A stretch of DNA of 64,000 nt from Siphonodentalium dalli (GCA_032622095.1 CP136066.1:199057564-199121563); one strand, 5' to 3'. Counted from the first letter of the stretch, positions 23,905 through 34,374 are shown. Numbers and translations are program-made. The notes: generated by a model not told the origin, from the sequence alone.

Positions 23905-24395
23905 AATTATATTCAAAAGATTGAGAATCAGTAATCATCGACTGGAAATCGAAAAGGGGAGACACAAACAGCCCCCAAAACATGTGAGAGAAAGATTGTG
24001 TTCTGCGTGTCATTCAAAACAAATTGAGTCAGAATATCATTTCATCTTAGAATGTCAGTCCTACGAAAGTATTCGTGGAGCTTATGTAAAGGACATAATT
24101 GCAACGTGCCCTCATTTCTTAGAAATGACAAATTATGAGAGGTTCAAATTTATTATGCAGAATGAACAAATTGCAACAGTTAACGTTATATGCGAGACAA
24201 TATACATATATCTAATAAAAGCAAGTATACCTGAGATTTTAAAACAGTTAATTCACGAGAAGTTATATGCATATCGTATGTGATTACTCATGTTAAATTA
24301 TTCCTTATGTTGATATATGTTGTATTTATTATATGTGCAACTGCCCATTGGGTGTATTTTCGATTAAATCTTATCTTATCTCTTATCTTACACGA
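23905..24395 (+). mobile_element. LINE 3' fragment with zinc-knuckle-like C-terminus and tail
   Basis: A frame running to TGA at 24281-24283 carries LRISNHRLEIEKGRH, ERLCSACHSKQIESEYHFIL and ECQSY, the C-terminal region of non-LTR retrotransposon ORF2 (H-x-L-x-IE-x-GR ... C-x2-C ... HF-x4-C). About 100 bp of 3' UTR follows, ending in a (TCTTA)n repeat typical of LINE tails. The fragment starts abruptly, a 5' truncation. It is in the receptor-gene intron next to the juxtamembrane exon, antisense to the gene. Confidence 0.85.
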
Positions 24396-24816
24396 GAGTC
24401 AGGAATCCGTCATCCAGACTCTAACGTCTTACGTAGTGGTTTCACCCCATGATAACGTTGGCGAACAGTGTTGAACATGTCATATATAAACAACATCATT
24501 GTAGATCGAGATACGAATATATTCAAACTTTTGAGACTGAAGTGGCCATTAATTAGAACATTCTCAATCATAGCGAGGTGTTCGCTTTAGATTTTAGAGC
24601 CCTGTGAGGTCCGAAATTCTTGGTACAAATGAATTTACCCGGAGTTGAAAGTGTGGGCCATCAATGTAGGGTGCATTTTCCTAAACGGAACAAGCCGTTG
24701 ATGCTTGTTGGCTGTTTTCAAATGCCCATATCTTTAGCGTATCCAGTGAATCTTCAAAACAAAATTCGCACACATGGCAGGGTGGTTGGATGATCCGGTG
24801 ATACGACGAACACATA

Positions 24817-25247
24817 TGTGATCCGCCATATCAAATCCAGTCGTAAGTCGGGATTTTTTTTACCCTGTGCCAATGCATTCTCTTATATATAAGAGAATGC
24901 ATTGGCCTAACAGTTTTTTTTACAATTTTAATAATTTTTTCTTGTATTCTTTAACAATTTTATAATTTAATCCATACAGAGCCCCAGACAAACATGAGCA
25001 GACGACACTCTTCTATATGCTTCTTTATATGTGTGGGGCTCCCTGCAGGGTAATGGATGTTTTTTATTTTATGTCCTAAAAATTGTAAGAAACATTTATT
25101 TAAAAAAAAATTATAAAAAATTGTTAGGCCAATGCATTCTCTTATATATGCGAGGCGACCTATGGTCGACTCGCATATATAAGAGAATGCATTGGCACAG
25201 GGTAACACAATCCCGACTTACGACTGGATTTGATATGGCGGGTCACA
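24817..25247. mobile_element. MITE family C, copy with a collapsed hairpin
   Basis: The ends TGTGATCCGCCATATC and GATATGGCGGGTCACA are flanked by TA. The left hairpin (24868-24906) has lost its whole central part: the two arms meet at TATATATAA with no loop, while the right hairpin (25131-25198) is complete. Located in a receptor-gene intron. Confidence 0.85.
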
Positions 25248-25300
25248 TATACTGGTATGTTGTTCAGCAGTCTGACTAACACTGTTTTCGTTGGAGGTTG

Positions 25301-25666
25301 TTACACATGTTGACATAAGTGATTTAACATGTGTTTTAGTTGCCGTTTTTTATCAGTTTTTATAACAGGGGAATCAGCCCTCGACCAATGGAAGTTATCT
25401 AATGAGGCCCGACCTTTATTTACTGTAAAGATATTTAAGTCGTCGCATGTCCTATCAATTGGTATGTCTTGATTACAATAGACCTGTGGATTGTATTCTC
25501 GGCGACCCCTTGGTTGACCAATTATGCACTCACAATCATTCAAGCAGATAATTTGTTCGCCGAGGTGAGCATTACTAATATGGGCTGTGATACCAAGTTT
25601 CCCCCACAAAAAAAACCACATGCATGCAGGGACTGAGCGACACAAAAGACAGCGGCGACGCATCAT
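25301..25666 (-). other. Unassigned 121-codon open frame in an intron
   Basis: The frame is long for this AT-rich sequence and includes EQIICLNDCECIIGQPRGRR, YNPQVYC and KTDKKRQLKHML before its stop. No family was recognised. It lies between the transmembrane and juxtamembrane exons of the receptor gene, but has no acceptor-donor pair that fits the receptor frame. It may be a repeat-derived frame, an alternative terminal exon or chance. Confidence 0.3.
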
Positions 25667-25710
25667 GCCAAAGATATAAACGTTAATAATTAAAGCAGAA
25701 CAGTGTATAA

Positions 25711-26166
25711 ATAAGGATTAACTGTCATGTGGACTGTTTTTATGGAGATGTAACCGTGAGGTAAGTGGTCATAACTTGTGTAAAACCCGAAGCATACAAG
25801 TTATGACCACTTACCTCACGGTTACATCACCATAAAAACAGTCCACATGACAGTTAATCCTTATATTTATATACATTCAGCGAAAAAGCCACTTTTGTAA
25901 ATGTATTTAAATCGAAAAGTGTATCGTGACAAAACCAGCCCAAATATCCCATAGCACCCTTGGCAAAAGTGAACAGGAACAATTGAAACCCGATGATTTA
26001 TTAAGTCAATCCTGCGTGAATCCAAATGCGCCCAAAACATTACGCGTTCGTCTTTCCAAACCCAAATGACGTATCGATGTTGTTATGAGCTGTTGCGCAT
26101 TCACCGAGAAATAATTGCAACTAGCCACGTGGGCGCCGACCAATCGGAATGCTGGATTTAGTGATT
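25711..26166. mobile_element. Palindrome-headed element, copy 1
   Basis: 25711-25864 is a near-perfect inverted repeat (ATAAGGATTAACTGTCATGT ... and its complement) with a short loop. It is followed by about 300 bp ending in GGATTTAGTGAT. The whole unit recurs in reverse orientation at 54820-55324. There is no coding capacity and no clear target duplication. It is a foldback-type non-autonomous element of unknown class. Confidence 0.8.
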
Positions 26167-26443
26167 ATCACACATAGTATGTAAATATACCCGAGTACAA
26201 CATTATAAAACTTCAGATCGGGGTGGGGTGTGGTGGGAATTATACAAACGAGTTGCATGGAGATTTGCTTGTCGCCGAAGTCATGCAGTTACTGTTTTGA
26301 ACAGTGGCACATGTAGTGACTCCTCCTCACCAACACAATGAACAAAAGTAATCAACGACTAACCGTTTTACAACGCAAGCAACAACTAACATATATTTAA
26401 AGTAGAAAAGGGTTCGGTAACCGGACCCCATTGGATAACTTAC

Positions 26444-26491
26444 AGGGGTCGAAAGCGATGCTTGTGATATTATAAATCCGACCTCGAATGT
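26444..26491 (-). other. Exon-like 48-bp segment (unassigned)
   Basis: A good acceptor (GTTCTTTATTCCAG) and donor (CCCT|GTAAGTTATCC) enclose a 48-bp segment that is open in phase 1 (IRGRIYNITSIAFDP). The transmembrane exon leaves in phase 2 and already fits the exon at 23779, so this segment does not fit the main chain. It may be an alternative cassette or chance. Confidence 0.22.
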
Positions 26492-26804
26492 CTGGAATAA
26501 AGAACGCCGATACGTAGGCATAATGCACAAAAGAAGACAAGATTAGTGTGCTCTTTAATAATCCAAGATGAACACAAAAGTAAGTTGAAATGTCATGATT
26601 CGGCACAAATGCATATGCATATTGTCCAGATGAATCGATCACTGAAGCTGGAGACTATGGCGTATTGATTGGTATTCATCTGTTAGTAAGACTGACCACA
26701 TATTTAATTGGTAAGAGAAACTCATCACTGATTATAAATTTCTAAATTGTAAATTGAATTGTACAATACTGGATATAGATATGAATTGATCTGATCATTC
26801 TCAC

Positions 26805-26915
26805 CTCCTAAGTAACAGGAAAATAGTGGCGAATGTTACTATGGCTACAGCCACGACACATACAATCATCACAGCTATCACAACTGTATCATCACCATCG
26901 GGTTCCCTAGGCACT
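26805..26915 (-). CDS. Receptor tyrosine phosphatase-like gene, transmembrane exon with 2-bp frameshift
   Basis: Acceptor GTTGCATTTCAG and donor AG|GTGAGAATG bound 111 bp. Entering in phase 1 from the EGF-like exon, it reads PREPDGDDTVV and then hits TGA. Two bases further along, another frame reads VIAVMIVCVVAVAIVTFATI then FLLLRR, an ideal single membrane helix with a basic end, and leaves in phase 2 exactly as the next exon requires. The break is at GTTGTGTGATAG: removing one TG of the TGTG run restores a continuous acidic linker, helix and stop-transfer. This is a real allele-breaking slip, a pseudogene lesion or a sequencing error. Confidence 0.75.
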
Positions 26916-27289
26916 GAAATGCAACATATCACATGTTGAACGCATAAACCAAACAATACTTGACAAGACTACAAATAATCAAGACAATTTGATATCGAGC
27001 ATTATTGCTGAAAATAAATATGACCTATATAGCATCGAACAAAATATCAGAAGGAAATATGTCATAGTAATTAAGTATCATCAGTAATTAAGTAACATGT
27101 GTTTTACGAATTTGTAATATTCATGTGAGAGAATGAGAAGAATGACACATGTGGAGTCAGGGTCTCGGCTTAAAATTTAATACATGACAATTGCTTAACC
27201 AAGTACACCCACCGCTAACACTTTTAATGTGTTTCAGAAAAGATTACAACTAGTAAAACAGTAAGAGAATGCATTCATTCATCCAATGC
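26916..27289 (-). other. Intron, no feature recognised
   Basis: AT-rich intron between the transmembrane exon and a LINE relic. ATTAAGTA(T/A)CATCAGTAATTAAGTAACAT is a short local duplication near 27070-27100. Confidence 0.45.
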
Positions 27290-27755
27290 AGACATGCACT
27301 CAAATTCATGGTAAAACACTGGAATTCGCTTCCAGAAGAAACGAGGAAACTTGAAACAACAAATTAGCTCGTGTCAAAGGTATGCGAGAAAATCTTAGTT
27401 ATTAAACCACCGGAATAGTTTAATGTGGGAGATCGAAAATCCAATATATTTCATTGTAGACGGACTGCGAAATAATTGTAGTAACCAAAATTTCGATAAA
27501 TTTCATAATTATATTCACCAATCCCCTATTTGATCTTGTGGATACCAAGAAGAAACAGCATTTCATTTCATTTTCATGTGTCCTCTGTACTTGTTACAGA
27601 GACAAATCATGCTTGATCGTTTTGATCGCCTTGGTGTAAGAGTCTTAACAGAAAAACTACTTTTCGGGGACCCAAACGCTTCCTATGAAATTAATACTGA
27701 ATTATTTAAGATAGTACAGTCATTCATCAATGCTACCAAGAGATTCGAAGAATGA
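27290..27755 (+). mobile_element. Degenerate LINE ORF2 C-terminal fragment
   Basis: The frames read WNSLPEETRKLETTN, then LRNNCSN, then CGYQEETAFHFIFMCPLYLL and KLLFGDPNASYE, ending at TGA 27753-27755. This is the C-terminal pattern of CR1/jockey-like ORF2 proteins (WNSLP ... CSxxN ... CGxxEETxxHFxFxCPxY). In-frame stops (after LETTN, and before SCG) show it is dead. It lies antisense in the 4-kb receptor intron and belongs to a different family from the LINE at 23905. Confidence 0.82.
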
Positions 27756-29187
27756 CCTTTAAATGTACATTAAAACCTCGACTGAAGCTCTTACAAATCA
27801 GATGGATATGTGATAGAGAGTCCCTTCCTGTTGCCAGTTGATCACGGATGACGGGTTTTCTCCGAATTCCTTTGCTTTGATTGTATTTGTATTGTGCTGT
27901 AAATGTCATCTTCTGCATGTATTTCTATCATTTGTAACATTTGTACAGAGAGGAGCAACTGTAAGTTTTGTAACTTGCGCTCGGTCCCTTAAGCTGAGTT
28001 TAAACTGTCGAATAAGGTTCAGGATCCATACCCACATAGGTTACCCGCGGCATATACGACAAAGATGTTAATGCGCAACAGAATATTCTCTCACATTCGT
28101 TGTGACTAGCCCTGGTTAAATGGTCACCCGGTCTCTGTATTAATTATATAATGTTCCATCTGCAGTCTGTTCCATTAACCATTAACAAGTGATTAAAGAA
28201 CACACTGATAAAATGCATGTATTCTTTGCAAATGGTAGAAATACAGGGGTTGGTAACACGCCCGCTGCTCCGCCACACCACATAACTGCACTACGTACTA
28301 CCATTGTATACGCCTTACCTATGCAGCCTATTTAACCACCCCAGAACATGCCTCATGCACCGTACCTACTAGTATATATGTTCCTGCTTTACGTCAGTGT
28401 GGTATACTTGAGACACATACTTGAGATACTACTACGATATATAGTGCAGGCAAACATATAGGGACGGTGCATAAGGGCAGTGCGGGTTTGGGGGAGGGGG
28501 CACTGGAGCGCATTACAAGCTCGTGTGGCAGAAACAGTATTCCCGAATTTTTATTTAATCATCTCAAAGATGAATACTCCTTTTGTAATAATTAGCATGT
28601 TATGTTTAATTACTCAGCTTTTGATTATATCGGCAGGTCCCAGTAATCCAAGATCCCATCTACCCAATGTTGAACATCATAAAGGAAATATGTTTATCTT
28701 TCAATATTCATACCATTTAAAGCACCAGAGGAATTAAATGAGCTGACGTTGGCATTGCAGCGATAATTGCATGTCGAAAACAGAAATGAAAACCGATGGA
28801 AAATCTTACTTTTTCAGCCCATTGTTTTTCCTCGTAAGAATCGGGATTCACCAAGATACTGTGTTATAAAAGAACAAATATTGGGTAAATATTGAAACTA
28901 GGAGCCCCCTTTACTTGATTAATTCTCAGTGTTGGTCCAGTTTATATGCCTGTACACTTAAAATCATCTTAATAATCATAATTTATCTTTAAACATGGAT
29001 TTGGAAATAGTTTTTACATAGCATTGGACAAATCTGCTATCGGCGCTCGGATACAACCTACCCAATCGGACCGTGCCCCTCCCCCGGTTTGCATGTAAGT
29101 AAGTAACGCTTTATTCTCAGCGGACTCAGCCATTATACAAATTGACCACCACAATTATAATGACAGCTTCACAATCATACCCGACAT
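27756..29187 (-). other. Intron sequence, mostly unremarkable
   Basis: No exon was recognised. A purine-rich stretch GGTTTGGGGGAGGGGGCACTGG lies near 28485-28506. Short chance frames only. Confidence 0.4.
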
Positions 29188-29743
29188 GTACCGGTGTTAT
29201 TGTAGGGATGTTTCGGTACCGGTTTTATTGTAGGGATGTTTCGCTCGGTACCGGTGTTATTGTAGGGAGGTTTCGCCCGGTACCGGTGTTATTGTAGGGA
29301 GGTTTCGCCCGGTACCGGTGTTATTGTAGGGAGGTTTCGCTCGGTACCGGTGTTATTGTAGGGAGGTTTCGGTACCGGTGTTATTGTAGGGAGGTTTCGG
29401 TACCGGTGTTATTGTATGGAGGTTTCGGTACCGGTGTTATTGTAGGGAGGTTTCGCTCGGTACCGGTGTTATTGTAGCGAGGTTTCGGTACCGGTGTTAT
29501 TGTAGGGAGGTTTCGGTACCGGTTTTATTGTAGGGAGGTTTCGGTACCGGTTTTATTGTAGGGAGGTTTCGGTACCGGTGTTATTGTAGGGAGGTTTCGC
29601 TCGGTACCGGTGTTATTGTAGGGAGATTTCTGTACCGGTGTTATTGTAGGGATGTTTCGGTACCGGTGTTACTGTAGGGAGGTTTCGGTACCGGTGTTAT
29701 TGTAGGGAGGTTTCGGTACCGGTGTTATTGTAGGGAGGTTTCG
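29188..29743. repeat. GTACCGG minisatellite, 19 copies of 28 or 32 bp
   Basis: The unit is GTACCGGTGTTATTGTAGGG plus AGGTTTCG (28 bp). Six of the nineteen units carry four extra bases (CTCG or CCCG) before the next GTACC; 19 x 28 + 6 x 4 equals the observed 556 bp exactly. Each unit contains a KpnI site and a palindromic GGTACC or CGGTACCG. Little divergence between units implies recent expansion. Intronic in the receptor gene. Confidence 0.97.
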
Positions 29744-30874
29744 CAAAAGCGACGGATATAATTACGGCGTCGTTTAGGGTTTTATGCAATCAAATAATGC
29801 GCACTATCTAACCGCGGCCGCTGTGTCCTATCCATGTAACGGTTAGATAATCATTTTTTTCGGTGTGTACAAACAATTCCACATAAAGATACACAACTCT
29901 CGGTCCAGTAGTATTGTTGTATCACACAACCACAATATATTAGGCTTCGGACGACTATTATACAGGTATCCCCAATTGGCCGATTGGATATACATGTAGA
30001 ATATTATTGTTATAACCAGGTGTCCTCAAAATCTTAGTCTACACACCATATCGATTTATACATATATATGTAAAACCAAATTGTCGTCATTTAACATTGG
30101 GAATTAATTAATTTATTATGTTCATGTTTTGATCCCGATAAAAATATTTAACAAAAACGAACAAAACAACAAACATCTATTCCAACCACATCGACTGTTC
30201 CATTTAAAAATGATAACGTCTGAAGTACGCGCAGTTGTAAATAAATAAATACTTCTTTATCGATGGGACGAATTAATCGCGATAAACAAAAATGACAATC
30301 ACTCCGACAAGGTGAGCCACTACTTATAATCCATGTATAAGAATGACGTTTTGTGATGCCATTTGGACATACAAGTTATGAGAATAATGTAACAATTTGA
30401 TCAAGTGTATTCTCTTTCCCACCAAATTTCCACAACACAGGGTTTCTTAACATGGATAACGCCGGGTAACCCTGCTAGTATATTAATATATAACTATTTA
30501 TGCTTCACAATTAGTTGTTGAATGATTTATGCTTTATTTGCAGATCCAATATACGTAATAAATGGGTATTGAGAAATAAAAATGCAGGTTACTGTACCAG
30601 CTATACATGTAGATAGAGGAAATGTATGTACACAACATACATCAACAGTCGGGTTGACATGCTGGTTCCATATGAACTTACAAGTAAATAAAGTGGCGGT
30701 ACATCAATATCAAAATATTCATTATCATCCGCATCAGCATCATAATTATACTATACACCATTATCCCATCAGCATCATCATCATCTTCGTCGCCACAGTT
30801 GCCGGCATCATTATTATATACGTCCCCAACCTCATCATCGTCATTGCGTGCTCCACTATATAACTTATTCTCAC
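29744..30874 (-). other. Intron with CAT/ATG-rich stretch
   Basis: No exon was recognised. 30700-30840 is rich in CATCATCATC-type repeats, which produce acidic or His-rich chance frames running on from the neighbouring exon past its donor. Confidence 0.5.
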
Positions 30875-31015
30875 CTTGGACGCACTTAGTTTTTTCCGGG
30901 GTGGACATATAGTTGTCGTTACATTGGCACTGCATGTCGCGTCCGTTTGCTCGGCATGTTGAACCAGACGGGCATTGACTGTCACTAACGCAACTTCCGG
31001 TCACCTCCAATGAGT
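30875..31015 (-). CDS. Receptor gene, EGF/EB-like domain exon
   Basis: The acceptor TTCTTTCGAAATTATAG precedes SLEVTGSCVSDSQCPSG, STCRANGRDMQCQCND and STPEKTKCVQ, ending at donor CAAG|GTGAGAATA. The six cysteines are spaced C-x5-C-x5-C-x8-C-x-C-x11-C, the pattern of EGF-like/EB modules of extracellular proteins. The exon is 141 bp, phase 1 at both ends, the classic shuffled EGF exon. The reading frame continues past the donor only through the CAT-repeat. It is directly followed by the transmembrane exon (phase 1), so this module sits next to the membrane. Confidence 0.87.
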
Positions 31016-31120
31016 CTATAATTTCGAAAGAAAATGTATGTTAGATATCAGCATGTATGCACCACTCACACCTGACTGTTGTTGCTTATACAACTTTCGG
31101 TAACATGGACTGCAGCTGAC

Positions 31121-31179
31121 ATGTCGACGAATGGAATAATTCGTTGCAGGCGTCGACGAACGTATGCCATTGTAACCCG
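31121..31179 (-). CDS. Candidate ectodomain exon of the receptor gene (weak)
   Basis: The exon at 31518 leaves in phase 2 and the EGF-like exon enters in phase 1, so a linking exon is needed. The acceptor GCCTCTATTTAG at 31180 opens a frame GLQWHTFVDACNELFHSST that reaches a weak donor (ACAT|GTCAGC) in phase 1. The frame and phases fit but the donor is poor; the frame has a stop about 36 bases further on. Confidence 0.25.
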
Positions 31180-31450
31180 CTAAATAGAGGCACTATGCGC
31201 ACGTGGTGATTTCAAGCATGGAGTAGAGTGGGTTCACATGGACTCAAGTTGCAGAACTTATCAGAGTCCCTCTCCCCTGCAACAAGCGTTCAGCTGATAA
31301 TGGCGGCTAGATAAAGCATATAGGATCGTGTCCGCTAATATATATTGGCCAAAAATGTTGATCGTTGGGAGGGAACCTAGGGAACAGGTAAAACATTCGT
31401 CACAGTTATTAAAAGGAAGTTTGATCCAGACGCCATGAAACCTCACTTAC

Positions 31451-31518
31451 TATATGCTCCAACCACAGACCAATGTATAGACCCCAGCGGTGGAGTCGAA
31501 ATCTGAATGCTTCCCGGA
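31451..31518 (-). CDS. Receptor gene, ectodomain exon
   Basis: Acceptor GTCTGGAATTTCTTAG, donor ATA|GTAAGTGAGG. In phase 0 it reads SGKHSDFDSTAGVYTLVCGW, continuing LVTVFNS of the preceding exon 98 bp upstream. It leaves in phase 2. All three frames are open, so the frame depends on the neighbour. No domain family was recognised; extracellular location is inferred from position. Confidence 0.55.
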
Positions 31519-31616
31519 CTAAGAAATTCCAGACGTTTAAAAAAAAACATCGTATTAACATACATAATACGTGTAAAGCAATAGGCTATACAACAACATG
31601 AAGACATTTGACCTAC

Positions 31617-31731
31617 CGAATTGAAGACGGTTACCAAGATAGGTACAGAGTCTGTTGGAATATACAGTATATATGGTGTGTTTTCTCCAGTATTATACCT
31701 GTATGAAACCGACATGGTTGAAAACGGTGCT
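31617..31731 (-). CDS. Receptor gene, upstream ectodomain exon
   Basis: Acceptor TGGAAAATGATTTTTCCAG, donor TTCG|GTAGGTCAA. Only one frame is open through the exon: APFSTMSVSYRYNTGENTPY, then ILYIPTDSVPILVTVFNS. It looks like beta-rich extracellular sequence, but no family was recognised. It enters in phase 2, so further 5' exons and the signal peptide must lie to the right; none were found up to 34 kb. Confidence 0.6.
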
Positions 31732-31989
31732 CTGGAAAAATCATTTTCCAAACAGTTATGCAATACATATACAACGTTTCTAAAACATCAACACTAAGAA
31801 GGACGTGGATAAATAGTCAAACAATGTTCTGATGTTTATTGTTGATAAATTTAGTTCTCCAATAACGAACTTTCGTGTGTTGAAATTATTAGTATGTAAA
31901 CACAACTGTTACACTGATTTGTCAACAATAATTGGTAATCGTGAAGTAAGTTCAAATAGTTTGATCATAGCCTTTCTGAATGTTTGTCC
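31732..31989. other. 5' flank or intron of the receptor gene
   Basis: AT-rich, no exon or repeat recognised. Confidence 0.4.
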
Positions 31990-32345
31990 AATGCATTAAA
32001 GACACGGTTGGCCTTGGCGGTGGGTATCCTGTGAAAATATCTCCACCCGTCAAAAACCGCCACAAACAGAAAGAACATCAAAATGTCGATAGACTTTGTC
32101 CGTATACAAATAAGGAAAATCGCATAAACAGTATGTTATGGTCATATGTTTGACCATTGTTATGTAAACAAAAGCATAAAAAGTTACTTTTCTGGTGTTT
32201 GTTTATATTATGATGGTAAACATAAAGAGCGTTCTTTGTTGGTGAATACCTGATATGGAACTAATAAAGAGCGTTTATGCCATTTGTGTGTGATTAACCA
32301 GTAGCATTGTGCTGTCCTCTGTAACACAATCAGGCTCTTGCTTAG
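31990..32345 (-). repeat. Dispersed repeat, reverse copy of 50115-50560
   Basis: Shared in inverted order with 50115-50560: the GGCGGTGGGTATCC / CACCCGTCAAAAACCGCC block, TATGTAAACAAAAGC, and the pair of AAAGAGCGTT motifs flanking a TGATATGGA core. A third diverged copy is at 62150-62470. It may be an old DNA transposon or a LINE UTR; the ends are not defined. Confidence 0.65.
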
Positions 32346-34017
32346 GTAGAAATATAGTAGGTATGTATGATAACATGCTGTTTACGCGATGGTCATGGTA
32401 TATATGAACGAAACTGTATGCGTTTTAATGTTTTTCTGCATCGGTGATTGGAACAAATATGAATATTTTCGATAATTAAGGCCGCACGTGCTTTTAACGT
32501 CACACAATGTTTAAGAACAAGTTTTGATCATACTTTGGTATTATATTTGACTAATTTTACTTTTATCGATAACTCCACCGTTTACATAAGAATGGTTTAG
32601 ACACGCGAAATCGCATCATTGGAGAGCTATTAGTATTGAAATAAGAACAAAGTACATCTATTTTTTATGTACATTGAAATTGTTTTACACACTATTATGT
32701 TATTTCACATGAACCCACATCGAAGGCATTGAGTCCCTTTAAGTGTTGATTGGACATGTTTTGTGTGTATCTATAGCGTGAAGAAATGGAATTAGATGTT
32801 CATGACTTGTGGACGTTAGAAACGAGTACGTATTCCAATCGTATTGTGTCTGTCGGCTGATGCGTATTTTGATATTGTTTAATTTCAATTGATATAAACT
32901 GACTCAGTGTTTTGAAAATCGTATCTAAATTGCAGCAGCATCAACCAATAGTGAGGTTGTTTGGCGTGGCAGGATATTTTAAGAATGCTGTTGGTCTATG
33001 TCCAACCACTTTATACCAGAACATTCATATGCCCTAGTTGTGTTGAATATTTACAACTTATATCTAACACATATGTCAGGGCTTGCATTCAATTTTTTTA
33101 AAGTTTAATTTTGATATTGACTATATGTTGTGTTTCTTGTTAATATCAAACATGCAATGTCCAACTTTAATATGAATTTCTTCATTATATAATATCAAAG
33201 TAATTGGATGTGATCAAAAAGTATCTAATTACTTTTAGAAAGGTATTGTCTTTCTAATCAAATACATCAACTGGGAAAAGTATTTGTACTGTAATTGTAA
33301 TCATCAATTTGGAAAGTATTTGTATTGTAATCAGATACTTAATGCATGTAATCGCCCCATCTCTGAAACCCATTAACTAGAGGTTTGCATTTGTAATACT
33401 ATCAGATGTGACAGACGTGAGTATGGTTAATGTCAAAGGTCATTGCACTTGCTCCAAATACACTATAGATTTCTCTCTGTGGGAAAGCGGATCAATTCAT
33501 CACGGACCATTGGGCCTACAAAGCATGTCTATTTAAACCTATATTGACATACGCCGTATACATGAAAAATGCAACTATGAACACGGTGTTTGGGACCCAA
33601 ACAAAAAACAGCTATTTGCGCGACATGAAACAGAAAAGAACGTTCCGTGTTATTCTATTCCTGATATGGTAGCAACAAAGAGCGTCTGACTTCCGACGAA
33701 AAAGTGAAAACTGCTGGAAAATGGCTGTGACAAGTATTTTTTCAAACCATATGAAGCCGACATATTAATATTTCGTGTATTTATCGACCTATCGTATCCA
33801 TCCCTCCAAATTACGTAGACAAACTTTGGAGGCTCGAATGAGTCATGTCCGTTTAAGTGCTATGTGACTCATTTTCATTCTATCGGTCGTTATGGTGGAC
33901 TTGAATACATGTAAATGCACATGGACGCACGCTCAGTGTAAGTGTATCATGCATGTATAGCTACTTCCAAGGGATCTAAAGAGTGTTTTTTCCGTTTTCA
34001 AACTGATTAGTATATAG
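32346..34017. other. Intergenic, few features
   Basis: AT-rich, with a local direct repeat around TCAACTGGGAAAAGTATTTG / TCAATTTGGAAAGTATTTG (33260-33340). 33600-33700 has a diverged echo of the AAAGAGCGT repeat. No exon was recognised. Confidence 0.4.
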
Positions 34018-34168
34018 AGGATCTCACATGAGTTCCTATTTTATACGGAATTTATCAACCGAGTTCACTAAATTCGATTTGAGCCGAGGTTTACCGAGGC
34101 TCAAATAGAATTTAGAGGACGAGGTTGATAAATTACGTATAAAATAGGACGAGTGTGAGATACCTTTT
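34018..34168. repeat. Imperfect palindrome, foldback MITE-like
   Basis: GATCTCACATGAGTTCCTATTTTATACG pairs across the centre with CGTATAAAATAGGACGAGTGTGAGATA, and TTTATCAACC with GGTTGATAAA. About 150 bp, no coding capacity. Confidence 0.7.
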
Positions 34169-34374
34169 ATCACATGATCAAATAAACCCGAAGCAACGCG
34201 AAATATTCATCGAAAACAACAATCATAAACTACAGCGATCGCAAGTTATCTGAAGAACGCCGTGACGCCATCGCACGCGCTGATATTAAACGTGTCTATC
34301 ACCGATAATTATGAAACTGCTTTTATGGCCAAATTATGTGATAAATATATTTATACATACCGGCGTAAGTTGAT

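Noticed and set aside
29188-29743. CRISPR-like array with 28-bp repeats
   Set aside because: There are no spacers; units abut with only a 0 or 4-base variable linker.
30678-30874. Extension of the EGF-like exon frame into an Asp-rich and Met-rich tail
   Set aside because: It reads through a strong donor (CAAG|GTGAGAATA) into a CAT/ATG repeat, so it is intron.
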